A stretch of DNA of 64,000 nt, taken from contig JAACJM010000155.1 in NCBI GenBank assembly GCA_013368315.1, positions 62,001-126,000 on the forward strand. The letters are read 5' to 3'. The stretch's first letter is position 1. Each line of letters starts with the position of its first letter. A model generated the notes under the pieces. It was not told the origin of the DNA. It saw only the letters and a list, made by a program, of their open reading frames with translations, and ran no database searches. This DNA comes from Tetrapyrgos nigripes (Eukaryota > Basidiomycota > Agaricomycetes > Agaricales > Campanellaceae). Of this stretch, positions 1 through 10,327 are shown piece by piece. The translations under genes were made by a program, and so were the position numbers.

Positions 1-127
1 GGAATACCACGAATATCTCCAGACTCGAGTCCCCAGAGTAAGCAACTATTATAGATCGTTGGTCTCTTGGGAAGACGTCTCAGGAGAACAGTGGGATTAT
101 TTGTTTCCGGAATCCGAAAGCGAGTGA

Positions 128-1228
128 ATGAGCAGAAGCGGAATTCCTAGAACCACTAGATCTCGTACAGCCTCACAAAATCCCAGTCGCACCTCCTCTC
201 CCCACGTCGTTTGTCTCCGACAACCTCACGCACACTTCCCCCGAAACCAACAAGACTGCTACTTCTCACACGAAAACCGGTGGGAGTTTTGCACAACCCA
301 TCTGTGTCCCAACCGACTCTCCATAAACAACCGACCCCTCTCAATCGAAGAACAGACAGTCGGTATCGAACCAGTCTTACTCTTCCAATCACTCCCATCA
401 GAACCAACCACAGAAAAAAACCTGAATCCTGCCACAACCCCGTCACCAACTCCTTCTCACGAATCAAACCCAAACAACGAACCTCCCCCAGAATCCCAAA
501 CCCCTCTCAACAGATCCCCAACGGACAGTACTCCTAGTGCAGTCCAAGAACCCATCTCAGTCAATCCCTCACTCCCAATCGACTTCCACTCTATTCACGC
601 CGCCCTCAGAATGTCTGAAAACCCTGCCTCAGCCACAGCTGCTGCAGGAGGAACCCAAGCTCCCCGAGACGCTGCACCACCCAACAACGATGCTCAGGAC
701 GCTCAGTCCTCAGTCTTTCCCAATATGACTACCAAAGAACGAGGAGTGAAGCCAGAGAAGTTCACAGGAGACAGGAACCAAACAAAGGACTGGATGGCCG
801 AATTTAATAACTATCTCCGACTCAACGATCAAGTCTACCCCACTGAAGAGGAGAAGATATCATTCTTCCTCACGTTGTTCTCAGGAGAAGAAGCGAAACG
901 ATGGGCTCATAACATGATGGTAAAGGTATTCGAGGAAGAAGATGATTTCAGCGATAGCAACAAAGAATGTACAAGCACCGATGAAGATTCCTCTGCCTCG
1001 AAACCGAAAACGAAAGGGAAATCCTGGACTCTACGCAAGGTGAAGCGGGAGTTTCTACAGGATTTCAAACCCTCGGCTCGAGAAACCCAGGCCCAAACCA
1101 AAATAGAACATATTAAAATGGAGGGAGCCCTGGCCGATATAGATAAGTACAACTCCCAATTCAAACGATACGCTGACGATACTGGCTATAACGACAAGGT
1201 GTTAATGAAGTACTATCGAAAAGGACTT
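128..1228 (+). pseudogene. Truncated Ty3/Gypsy gag (older element)
   Basis: The open frame begins with ATG at 128, right after another reading frame ends in TGA at 125-127. It encodes a Pro/Ser-rich N-terminus and then a gag capsid-like region (from about nt 726) that aligns by eye with the chromovirus gag at 2880: FNNYLR, YPTEE and F-F-GE blocks share spacing. Inner ATGs at 612 and 726 are alternative starts. Coding homology stops at 1228, where the LTR of the next element begins, so the C-terminal part and zinc knuckle are missing. It is a related but diverged subfamily, not a copy of the neighbouring element. Confidence 0.7.
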
Positions 1229-1744
1229 TGTCATGAATCGTCTCCCGCCTATTCATTTCCTTTCTATTCTTTTCCCTTTACTGCCTATTTCCCACTCTAA
1301 CCCCATAAAACATCAACCATTTCTCATCATCGTCTATAGTTACCATCTCGCTAGATCTATGACTCATATTCCTATCTCCTCCGATTTCTATCTCCATGGA
1401 CATTCTCACTGTCAATCACTCCGTACGATCCAGTACCTTCATCTATCCATATTTGACTCATTATTCTCTCGCCCTTGACATTTCCACATGATACCGTCTA
1501 TTATTAACTTACTCTTTCCCATCTGTTCATATTTTACTTATATACCTGTGATCTTTGTAAACTATTCCTTAGTTCGTTCACTTCGTCTCCACTCCGTACT
1601 TTTACTACGCAGTGTAGAGCCTAGTCAGCTTACTTTCTCTCCATTCCTCTATCTCTTTACTTTTTGAACAATCTATTCTCTTGTAACCGCTTCTCTCGCA
1701 TTGAGTGACTTGGGTGGTTATCGAGTGTATCGACGACCTTGACA
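1229..1744 (+). repeat. Chromovirus 5' LTR
   Basis: 516 bp, TGTCATGAATCG...CTTGACA; the partner of 13548-14063. It interrupts the older gag reading frame exactly at its first base. No convincing tRNA primer site (TGG...) follows it. Confidence 0.93.
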
Positions 1745-2879
1745 CTTGAACGAACTCCCATACACCCACCTCACAAATCTTTCCATTGTATTGAACCTTC
1801 CTATTATCCTATCCCTCCCCTACGGTGCCCAAAGCCCATCATCTCTACCCTGTGTGAGGAGCCTCACAGGTTGGCAGGCGTGAACTACTCAAGGAGCAGT
1901 TACACAAGGTCATCCCCCGTCTACACAGTCTCGAGACGTAATACCAGATTCGCTAAACCCGAGTAAGGTGGTCGACCGGTTCTGTAATTGAAATCCAAAG
2001 AATCCTTTTTCACTCTGTCTACCCCACGCCCCCGAATTCGTATCGAACCTCCTGAAACCCCTCGTGACTACGAACGGATTCCATTTCCCCTCCCCCGTTA
2101 CCTCTTGTACTCCGAATACGCGGTCTCCCACGGAAGAAAACTACGAACGGATCCTTGGAGTCTCGACCGACACTTCGTTTGCACAAGACGTTGGGTGTGG
2201 AAACTTATCTCAGGTGACGTAGTCCTCTCAACATTCTCGTACATAACAGTAAAAGAGGACTTCGATACAGGAGAAACTGTGGTTCAGATTAAAGGACCTT
2301 TATTCCTCAAAGAACACGTCGACTACTCTCCATTAGCACCTTCCCCCGAATACAGCCTAGCATCTTCCTATATCCTAGGACCCAACTACCTTTCATAAAA
2401 ATCAGTGTATGACTGAGCGACGGTCCGCATCTGCAGATCCGAAACTCCATTGTGCCAACTGACCACACGTATTCCATCCCGCATCGAACCAAGTCGCCTG
2501 CTATATTCCTGAAAACGGCAACGATCCTTGGGTTCCGTGTAGTGCACAACCTTGCCTGAACAGATACAACTCTCAGCGACTTACCGACGTAGAACTCCCG
2601 AATTGGTTACACGTTATAACCCAGCTCCAAGAACTTGCAATCCAAAAGGCACATCGAAAACCTAGAACCAGATCAGGCCAAGGGACCTCTACACCTACCA
2701 ATCAACCTTCCGAACCCAACCCAGTACCAGAAACACCTTCCAATAACCCATCAGAACCAAACGACCCCACCTCCCCACCTTCTTCGCCCACCATTCCATC
2801 CGCCGAAGGACCATCCGTAGCCCCTCGTCGCCCCCCTACACCCCCTTCTCCAGACCCATCAGACCCGAACGACTCAGTG
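1745..2879 (+). other. Chromovirus long leader / pre-gag region
   Basis: About 1.1 kb lies between the 5' LTR and the first good gag ATG (2880). An open stretch of 136 codons at 1988-2398 has no ATG start. From 2463 on, the gag frame is open without a stop right up to the ATG, encoding a Pro/Ser/Thr-rich segment preceded by a Trp/Cys-containing block. This suggests either that Gag is N-terminally longer through splicing, or that the leader is a former coding region. I recognise no domain in it. Confidence 0.5.
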
Positions 2880-3920
2880 ATGGCCGATACACCTCCTATC
2901 GGGTCGAACGGAACTTCTGAACGAGGGAGGAAACCGGATCCCTTTAGCGGAGAACGTAGCGAGGCAAAACGATGGTTGGCCCAGTTTAATAACTATCTAC
3001 GCATGAATAAAGGAAAGTACCCAACTGAGGAAAGTCAGGTTTCATTATTCCTGTCATTCTTCACGGGAGAAAAAGGAGGAGATTGGGCAACACAGAGATT
3101 GACGGAACGAGATGCAGATGAGGAAAACGAGGAGTTGGCGAGTACACCAAACCAATGGAGATGGATAACCTTAAAACAGATACGTGATAGATTCAAAAAG
3201 GACTTCAAACCTTTAGCCTCAGAAGATGTGGCCAGGACGAAGATCAAATTTGCCAGAATGAAGGGGACGGATATCAGCAGCTACAACAGCATCTTCGACA
3301 CATATGGAGAAGAGTCCGAATTCGGAGAAGCAGCATTATTGGAATTCTATCAGGATGGGTTACCACCCAAACTCCGAGAAGCAGTCGGAAGAACGTATCT
3401 GAAATGGGATGACTTCGACGAGTATAAGGAAAGAGCTGTGGAGCTTCATTTAGAGTGGTTGAAGGAACGAGAAAGACAGGGACGTTGGAAGACTACTTCA
3501 ACGTCGAAGAGTAGTTCAGGTCCGTCTCAGGGAAGGACGGTAGCAAGCGTCAATGCGCTCATGGGATCAGGTGCTAACTCGTCTTTTAACCTACCGCCTA
3601 AACTGACACCCGATGAAAGGGACCGACTGCGAAAAGCAGGAGCATGCTTCGCATGCAGACAAACCGGACACATGAGCAACGAATGTCCAACATTCCCAAA
3701 GACGTCATCTCAGAACACTTCCCGAACCTTCCCCTCTTGTACCATTCGAACAGCCGAAACCGCATCCCCTCCACCGGTAACGGTAGCACAGGCATCCTCA
3801 TCTCGAAACACGATCAAAGAAATCTCCGACATGGTAAATAGGGTTAAAGGATTAGAAGGAGAGGAAAAGGAACAAGCAACTGTCTATTTGAAGGACATTA
3901 TGTCTAAATTGGATTTTTGA
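2880..3920 (+). CDS. gag: Chromovirus Gag
   Basis: 346 aa from the ATG at 2880 (the frame is open further upstream but lacks ATG). It should form the nucleocapsid of the virus-like particle. A capsid-like region occupies about residues 15-200. A basic Ser-rich linker follows, then one CCHC zinc knuckle (C-x2-C-x4-H-x4-C, CFACRQTGHMSNEC) near residue 257, typical of retrotransposon RNA binding. The stop TGA at 3918-3920 overlaps the pol frame, which is in the -1 frame. Confidence 0.88.
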   Translation: MADTPPIGSNGTSERGRKPDPFSGERSEAKRWLAQFNNYLRMNKGKYPTEESQVSLFLSFFTGEKGGDWATQRLTERDADEENEELASTPNQWRWITLKQIRDRFKKDFKPLASEDVARTKIKFARMKGTDISSYNSIFDTYGEESEFGEAALLEFYQDGLPPKLREAVGRTYLKWDDFDEYKERAVELHLEWLKERERQGRWKTTSTSKSSSGPSQGRTVASVNALMGSGANSSFNLPPKLTPDERDRLRKAGACFACRQTGHMSNECPTFPKTSSQNTSRTFPSCTIRTAETASPPPVTVAQASSSRNTIKEISDMVNRVKGLEGEEKEQATVYLKDIMSKLDF

Positions 3921-5504
3921 ATCACTCCTCTGCTACGTCGTCAGTAGGAGTAAAACAGTACACCGGACAGTTAAAGAACAATCGATATAGTGTGTTATAC
4001 CCCTCTTGTGAGCGAGCCTTTCCTTCAGAAATAAGAATGTCAGCAATCACTCGCAATAAACAGATACCATCAATCACACTCAAAACTGAACTAATCGGCA
4101 AAATTACTGGCAGAAAAATCGACGCAAACGCTCTGATAGACAGCGGTGCAGAAGGCATAATCATTAACAGTCAATTCGCACAAAGAAATCAACTTACCCT
4201 CCTCCCTATCAAAAACCTGTTCCCAGTTCGAAACGTTGACGGCTCTGAAAACACCATGGGATGGGTACGGGAATACACTATCCAAAATCTTCGTATCTAT
4301 TCTCGAGACAACAAGGCGTACCATGAAGAACAGGCCGAATTCTATGTAACGGACATTGGGGATCACGATATAATCCTCGGTACCGACTGGTTGGAAGAAC
4401 ATAATCCAGATATAGACTGGTCAGACTCACGGGTAGACATGACTAGATGCCCAGAAACATGTATCACAGCAAAACCTCCCGTTCTCCACTTGAAAACTAA
4501 AACCTTGAAACCCACAGTCATCGATCCAAGAACCCATCACAAGGAGTACCAAGTCAGGTGGATAGAACCAGTTGGACGATTCAAACCAATTGCCCAATCG
4601 AAAATTGCAGGGCGACGTCGTCGGATTCCTATTCGATCCTTCCACCGAAATTCAGAAGAAACGGCAATCTTTACCGAAGATGACTACGGGAGAGATACGA
4701 TCCCAGAACGATGGGAACAGGACGTAATGGAAGAATTGTTAGGGAAAGAGGAAAGATTCGATGAAGAAGTGTCAGGGGCACCGGATCTGAACATCTGTGC
4801 GGGCTTTACGAAAGTACAAGAACTCGCAGAGGCGGCTCAGAACGTTCAGGTCGATGTACCTCTTAAAGATAAGATTCCTTCGCAGTATCATCAATTCCTA
4901 CGAGTCTTTGACAAACAAACCTCAGAACGATTACCGAAACGTGGCGAATGGGATCACGCTATCGAGTTAAAATCGGACTTTGAACCATGCCCTTGCAAAA
5001 CATATCCGTTGTCCCCAAATGAACAAAAGGAGCTCGATGAATTTATCAAGGAAAACTTGGAGAAAGGGTACATAAGACCGTCGAAGTCTCCTATGGCAAG
5101 TCCCTTCTTCTTTGTAAAAAAGAAAGACGGAAAACTACGACCAGTACAGGATTACCGTGCCCTGAATAAAGGGACCATCAAGAACGAATACCCTTTACCG
5201 CTTATATCGGAACTCGTAGACAAACTCAAAGGGGCACGAATATTTTCCAAAATCGACCTTAGATGGGGATATAACAACGTACGCATCAAGAAGGGGGATG
5301 AATGGAAAGCAGCGTTCAAAACCAACCGCGGTCTCTTCGAGCCAACGGTGATGTTTTTCGGTCTTATGAACTCTCCAGCCACATTCCAAGCAATGATGAA
5401 CACTCTATTCAAGGACCTGATCGACTCTGGAAAAGTCGTAATCTATATGGACGATATTCTCATATTCATGGAAACACTAGAAGAACATCGATACATGGTA
5501 AAAC
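3917..5504 (+). pseudogene. pol: Chromovirus Pol, 5' part: protease and reverse transcriptase (split)
   Basis: No ATG opens this frame; it overlaps the gag stop at a run of five T (3914-3918), which suits -1 frameshifting. An aspartic protease site (ALIDSGAEG) lies at about nt 4126-4152. The RT palm follows with the QDYRALN, FSKIDLRWGY and YMDDIL motifs; YMDD holds the catalytic aspartates near nt 5446. Coding breaks at 5504, where a minus-strand Copia element begins, and resumes in frame at 10328 once the element and one copy of its AAAAC target duplication are discounted. Both halves otherwise look undamaged, so the Copia insertion is the main inactivating event. Confidence 0.92.
5500..5504. 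repeat. Target-site duplication of the inserted Copia element (left copy)
   Basis: AAAAC at 5500-5504 is repeated at 10323-10327, directly outside the two LTRs. Confidence 0.88.
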
Positions 5505-5776
5505 TGTTGAAATACAAGAGAGGAGTAGAGGGCGAGTAAGAGCAGAGGAAAGGATGTGTATTTATAATGTAGCTACTGGGCTCTTGAGCGAGCTTTTATA
5601 TGTACATGTAGTACTACTAGAATATTCTACAAGTGTCTACAAGATCGTATATGAATAATACTATGAGTAAGTATGATGAAAGGATCCACAAGGATCCACA
5701 GTGTACTTACTAAGGTAAGTACTTCGGAGTTGTCTATACTAGAGTATACTAGGGTATTCTATTAGTTTCTACAATA
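5505..5776 (-). repeat. Copia-1 3' LTR (coding-strand sense)
   Basis: 272 bp, identical by eye to 10051-10322. On the minus strand it is preceded by a purine tract TTGAGGGGGAG (about 5777-5787). It contains the short tandem repeat GGATCCACAA. Confidence 0.93.
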
Positions 5777-5783
5777 CTCCCCC

Positions 5784-6868
5784 TCAACTCCGACAGCCTA
5801 GAAGCCTGTCTCGCAGTTCAATAAATTTTTGAAGTGCAAGTGGCTTGGTGAAGATATCCACTAAGTTATCTTCTGATGCGCAGTGGGAGATCCTTACTTC
5901 GTGAGAAGCAATGTGATCTCGAACAAAATGGTACCGGATATCGATGTGTTTTGAGCGTGCGTGGAATTGGGAATTCTCGGAGAATTTTATTGCGGATTGG
6001 TTGTCGACGTTGATTGATGTGGCGTTGTCAGGGGCTAGACCAAGTTCTGTTAATAAGGCTCGAAGCCAAATTACTTCCTTGGTGGTGTGAGCGAGAGCCA
6101 TGAATTCAGCCTCCATAGTTGATAGAGCTACAGTGGGCTGTTTCTTGGAGTTCCAAGTAACTGCTCCCCCTGAGTATAGTGAGACGTAGCCTGATATAGA
6201 TTTCCGATCAATCAGGTTATTTCCCCAATCGGCGTCTGAGTAAATACTCAGGCCGTCTTCCGAAATTCCGAAGGTGATGCCGAGGCCTGCACTACCTTTG
6301 AGATATCGGAAGACCTTCTTCAAGGCTGTCTCATGCTCTGGACCTGGATTTGAGGAAAACTGGCTGAGATGCTGAACGGCAAAGGAGATATCCGGGCGGC
6401 TTCCTAAAGTGGCGTACATCAATGACCCAAGCATTGATTGATATTTTTGTTTGGCAGCGGCATCAAAAGCGCGAGGATCATTGGGATTGAGCTTAGAAAG
6501 CTTGACGTTGGGATCCATGGGAATTTTGGATGTATGACAGTTTGAAAGTCCTGCCCGTTCAAGGATTTTATGGATATATTGAGTCTGGGTGAGAGTGATT
6601 GTCCCAGCCTCAACATTTTGATGTATCTCCATGCCGAGAATATGATTTAATTTTCCCAAATCCTTGCAATCAAAGGACTGCTTTAACTCCCCCTTGGCCT
6701 GGATCATGGACTCTGAGTCTGGTGCAAAGATTGACATGTCATCGACATGCATGGCTATGATGATAGGACCGTTTTCGGATTGTCGGATATAAACACACTG
6801 ATCTGAAATTAATTGTGTGTATCCGAGTGCCACAAATTGAGAGTTGAGTCGTTGATTCCAGACGCGTC
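5784..6868 (-). pseudogene. pol: Copia-1 Pol, C-terminal part: RT palm and RNase H
   Basis: On the minus strand this frame continues RT after a frameshift near 6869-6875. It contains the RT catalytic motif in the form HVDDMSIF, the KQKYQSMLGSLMYA region and a full RNase H (SDADWG, STMEAEFMAL, the NQSAIK block), ending just inside the LTR. Compared with the usual YGLKQ-x-GR motif of Copia RT, the sequence jumps from YGLK to GRVWNQ. A short deletion (length 2 modulo 3, probably 5 bp) therefore separates it from the upstream frame. Confidence 0.88.
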
Positions 6869-9147
6869 CGTTTGAGTCCGTATAGGGTCAGATTCATTTT
6901 GCACACACGAGTGGAGCCATCCTCGTACATTGGTGGCTGTTGCATGTAGATATTCTCAGATAATTTCCCATTTAGATAAGCTCCCACGACATCCATGCTG
7001 TGTATCTCGAGTTTGAGCATGGCGGCAATGGCAAGAAGAACTCGGAAAGTTTCGAGGCGAATTACAGGAGCATAGACTTCATCAAAGTCGAGCCCAGGGA
7101 TCTGAGAATAGCCTTTTGCGACAAGCCGGGCTTTGTAACGCGCCACATTCCCATCTGCGTCACGTTTAAGTTTGTAAACCCAACGACAGCCAATAATATT
7201 TCGGTCGCTTGGTAGGTTTTCCAGCGTCCAAGTACCCAGACCAGTGATCATCGCAATTTCCTCATCCATAGCTTCTTTCCATTTCATCCAATCTGGCCTG
7301 CGCATGGCTTCTTGGAGAGTTTGTGGCTCATCTGGGAGTTCATCCGAGAAACAGGCAATACTTGCGACAGAATTACTGTCGGGGGATGTGGGAACCATGG
7401 GTTGCCATCCACTCGGCTTGCTACGGGCTTGCGGATTATTTAGAATCCGGAAGTCGGTAGGATTTTCTTTTTGATTTTGGCTGATGCGAGCAGATTTATC
7501 GCGTGGTGGCAACAGCTTCCATTTTGGGATTTTAGACGGTGTGGAAATCTCGGTAGCATTCTCCGGAGCTTGCTCGACATTGTCTTTCTCCCCCTCGAGC
7601 TGCGTAGGAGCAGGCGTAGAAGTTAGATGAGGTACAGTGTAATCATCACTGTCTGGATCGGAGGTCTTCTCAACGAAGGTGACATTTCGGGAAGTCTGGA
7701 TTTTGTGTGCCACAGGATTATAAAACCTGTAACCGCGTGATTCATCAGAAAGGCCTGTAAAAATATACGGTCGTGCCTTTGGATCCAGTTTGGAGTTCTT
7801 CCCATCTTGCTGAAGGACATAGATTTCGCTCCCAAATTCTTTGAGCTGCGAAACATCGGGTTTGTTGCCGGAAAATAATTCCTCTGGAGTCTTCATGACG
7901 TTATCAAGAGCACGCATGGGGGATCTATTCTTTAAATAGCAAGCGTATGTTAGGGCTTCGGGCCATAAAAACTTTGGTAGGTTGTGTGTAAGTAACATGG
8001 CCCGTGCGTGTTCGACCAACGTGCGATTTAGACGTTCTGCGACCCCATTTTGGGAAGGCGAATAGCCTGCCGTGAGTTCCAGCTGTATGCCATTCTCTTT
8101 TAGGTATGTACAGACTTTCTCGTTAAGGTATTCCCGTCCTTTGTCAAATCTCATAGTTTTGAGATCATGACCCGTGTGATTTTTGATAAATGCCCGGTAC
8201 TGCTTGATACATTCCAAAATTGTGGCACCCTCTTTATTTTTGGTAGTAAATACCATAGAGCGGCGCATGAATCCGTCGGTGAATGTAATTGCATATTTTT
8301 CGCCGTGGATTCCAGTAGTTTGTGCCGGTCCCCATACATCTGAAAACGTCATTTGTCCGGGTTTAGTGAAGTGGCGCTTTGCTTCTTTAGGGAACGGCGT
8401 CTCGTGGCTTTTTGATTGAACACATGGAATGCATTGGAATTTTGTGGGGCTATTGCGTTTGACGTGAAAGCCTGCAACCATACCCTTGTCCTTCAGAAGT
8501 TTTAATGATCCAATGTTGAGATGGCCATAAAAGCGATGCCATTCCTCCCAAGTTTTAGCATCAATCTCGGCAATTGCAGGGTGTGCACGCATAGGTTCAG
8601 CCACACTGGCATCAATTGGGAACAGACCCGCAGTTTTGACTGCATGACCAATGATAGTGCCATGGGAATTTACCAGATTAAGTTGGTTTTTGCCTTGGAA
8701 AACGGGTGTGATTCCAGTGGATAAAATTTTGCCTACTGAAATTAGATTGTATGGTGCTGTAGGGCAATGGATGGCATTGCTTAATGCAATGCGGGTGGTT
8801 TCCTTCCCTTCTGTCAGAGTCAAATTGACTGTTCCAGTTCCTAATCCTGACGAGATGCCAAGACCAATGAGCTGATGACCCGGGGTTTCAACATAATCGA
8901 CAAAATACTCTTTATTGTGGACTACATGACGTGTACAGCCTGTATCTAAAAGCCAGGCATCAGAGCTCAGACCGGATGTGTGGGAGACTGTGGGGATGGC
9001 TGCATCTACTGCAGCAAATACATATGTAGGGCCTTCTTTGTCACTATCAGAATCGGGTGCCTCAGCCACATGGGCATGTGACGATCTGTTATTGCGAGAT
9101 TGATTACTAGTCTGGGAGTTGCCGCTCTTATTTCGGCATTTTGGACA
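6869..9147 (-). pseudogene. pol: Copia-1 Pol, N-terminal part: protease, integrase, start of RT
   Basis: Same reading frame as gag, entered after an in-frame TGA at 9148-9150. The protease has LLDTGCTRHV (catalytic DTG; many Copia elements have DSG). The integrase zinc region H-x3-H...C-x2-C is present, followed by the catalytic core with SDVWGP, MRFDKG and NGVAER. DKG replaces the more usual DNG beside the second catalytic Asp. The RT start (WMKWKEAMDEE, RYKARLVAKGY) is intact until the frameshift. Confidence 0.88.
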
Positions 9148-9843
9148 TCAGCATTCTGCTGCTATGTGTCCGAGACGGCCACAGCAGTAGCAGGTGATTC
9201 GGGGATTGAATTTGGATTTTCCTGACGGCTTCGAAGAACTCGTAAGGACAGCATCAGAGTTAGCGGAGCGCTCATTTCGACGCGATGCTTCCTGGAGAAT
9301 GCGCTGTATGACTTTATTTGAGTCTTCGAGGTCGGTACTTCCAAAAGTGGAGATGAACGAGTCCCACGAGTCTGGGAGTGATGTCAGCAGAAGCATCGAG
9401 AAGTCGGCCTTCTCTATCTTCTGTCCAAGTGTGTTCATTTGGGATTGATATGAGCGCATTAATTTAATGTGCATCTCAATATCTCCCCCTTCCTCGCATC
9501 GCACAATGAACATTTTGCGGCGTAGGAGCACAATAGCAATTGGCCCCTTTGCTTCATACATGTCGTTGAGTGCGTCCCAAGCTTCCTTTGACGTCTTAGA
9601 ATCTTCCACGTAAATTAGACATGAGTCATCTACGCGGAGACGAATTGTTGATAAGGCCTTTCGGTCCTTCTTTTTCCAGTCCTCCTTGGCGGACTGGTCT
9701 GCCGGTTCTGCGCGGGAACCATCGACGTATTCAAGTAGATCTAAATCCGTAAGGATATCGATCATTTTGACTTTCCACGTTCGATAGTTATCCCCACCCT
9801 TCAAGGGCTCAATTTTGTAGGTCGAGTTGGAGGATTCCGACAT
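9148..9843 (-). CDS. gag: Copia-1 Gag
   Basis: 231 aa from the ATG at 9843 (minus strand), about 200 nt inside the LTR. It has the Copia gag layout (GGDNYRTWKVKM start, WDALNDMY core, then a zinc knuckle CYCCGRLGHIAAEC near the end). The frame stops at TGA (9148-9150) directly after the last knuckle cysteine, and pol continues in the same frame. It most likely once formed a single Gag-Pol ORF. Confidence 0.88.
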   Translation of the reverse strand: MSESSNSTYKIEPLKGGDNYRTWKVKMIDILTDLDLLEYVDGSRAEPADQSAKEDWKKKDRKALSTIRLRVDDSCLIYVEDSKTSKEAWDALNDMYEAKGPIAIVLLRRKMFIVRCEEGGDIEMHIKLMRSYQSQMNTLGQKIEKADFSMLLLTSLPDSWDSFISTFGSTDLEDSNKVIQRILQEASRRNERSANSDAVLTSSSKPSGKSKFNPRITCYCCGRLGHIAAEC

Positions 9844-10036
9844 AGCGAGGTGGTAGAGTGGATTCTAGACGTAATACGGGGTTGCAACTAATGCGGCGTA
9901 GCAATAATACTACGAAAAACGGCTGTGGCACGGAAGCGGACGAATGCGGTAAAACTGAATGGGGGTGAGTGGTTAAGAGTGTGTGCGCGATGGACTGTAA
10001 TGAAGAGCAATGATACGGCAATTATTTAATTAGGGC

Positions 10037-10050
10037 CGGGGCCCATAACC
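10037..10050 (-). promoter_or_regulatory. Copia-1 primer binding site (half initiator-tRNA type)
   Basis: Read on the minus strand, GGTTATGGGCCCCG starts at the base after the LTR. It is complementary to the anticodon-arm region of initiator tRNA-Met (GGGCCCAUAACC), the primer type known from Drosophila copia and yeast Ty5. The same 14 bases follow the 5' LTR of Copia-2. Confidence 0.75.
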
Positions 10051-10322
10051 TGTTGAAATACAAGAGAGGAGTAGAGGGCGAGTAAGAGCAGAGGAAAGGA
10101 TGTGTATTTATAATGTAGCTACTGGGCTCTTGAGCGAGCTTTTATATGTACATGTAGTACTACTAGAATATTCTACAAGTGTCTACAAGATCGTATATGA
10201 ATAATACTATGAGTAAGTATGATGAAAGGATCCACAAGGATCCACAGTGTACTTACTAAGGTAAGTACTTCGGAGTTGTCTATACTAGAGTATACTAGGG
10301 TATTCTATTAGTTTCTACAATA
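10051..10322 (-). repeat. Copia-1 5' LTR (coding-strand sense)
   Basis: 272 bp, indistinguishable from 5505-5776. The right target duplication AAAAC follows at 10323-10327. Confidence 0.93.
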
Positions 10323-10327
10323 AAAAC

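Larger units (their letters stand above)
5505..10322 (-). mobile_element. Copia LTR retrotransposon, minus strand, recently inserted but defective
   Basis: A 4818-bp element with two 272-bp LTRs (5505-5776, 10051-10322) that look identical base for base. It is flanked by AAAAC duplications and disrupts the chromovirus RT. On its coding strand the LTR starts TATTG and ends CAACA. The order gag, protease, integrase, RT, RNase H is typical of Copia. The body carries one in-frame TGA after the gag zinc knuckle and a frameshift in RT, so this copy needs proteins from elsewhere to move. Confidence 0.95.

Noticed and set aside
1745..1765. tRNA primer binding site for the chromovirus.
   Set aside because: The sequence after the LTR does not begin TGG and I could not match it to a tRNA 3' end; self-priming is possible but not shown.
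1988..2398. A separate gene in the chromovirus leader.
   Set aside because: The frame has no ATG and no recognisable domain; kept only as part of the leader description.
9148..9150. Programmed TGA readthrough between Copia gag and pol.
   Set aside because: The element also has an RT frameshift and other TGA codons in the window look like CGA decay, so a mutation is simpler.
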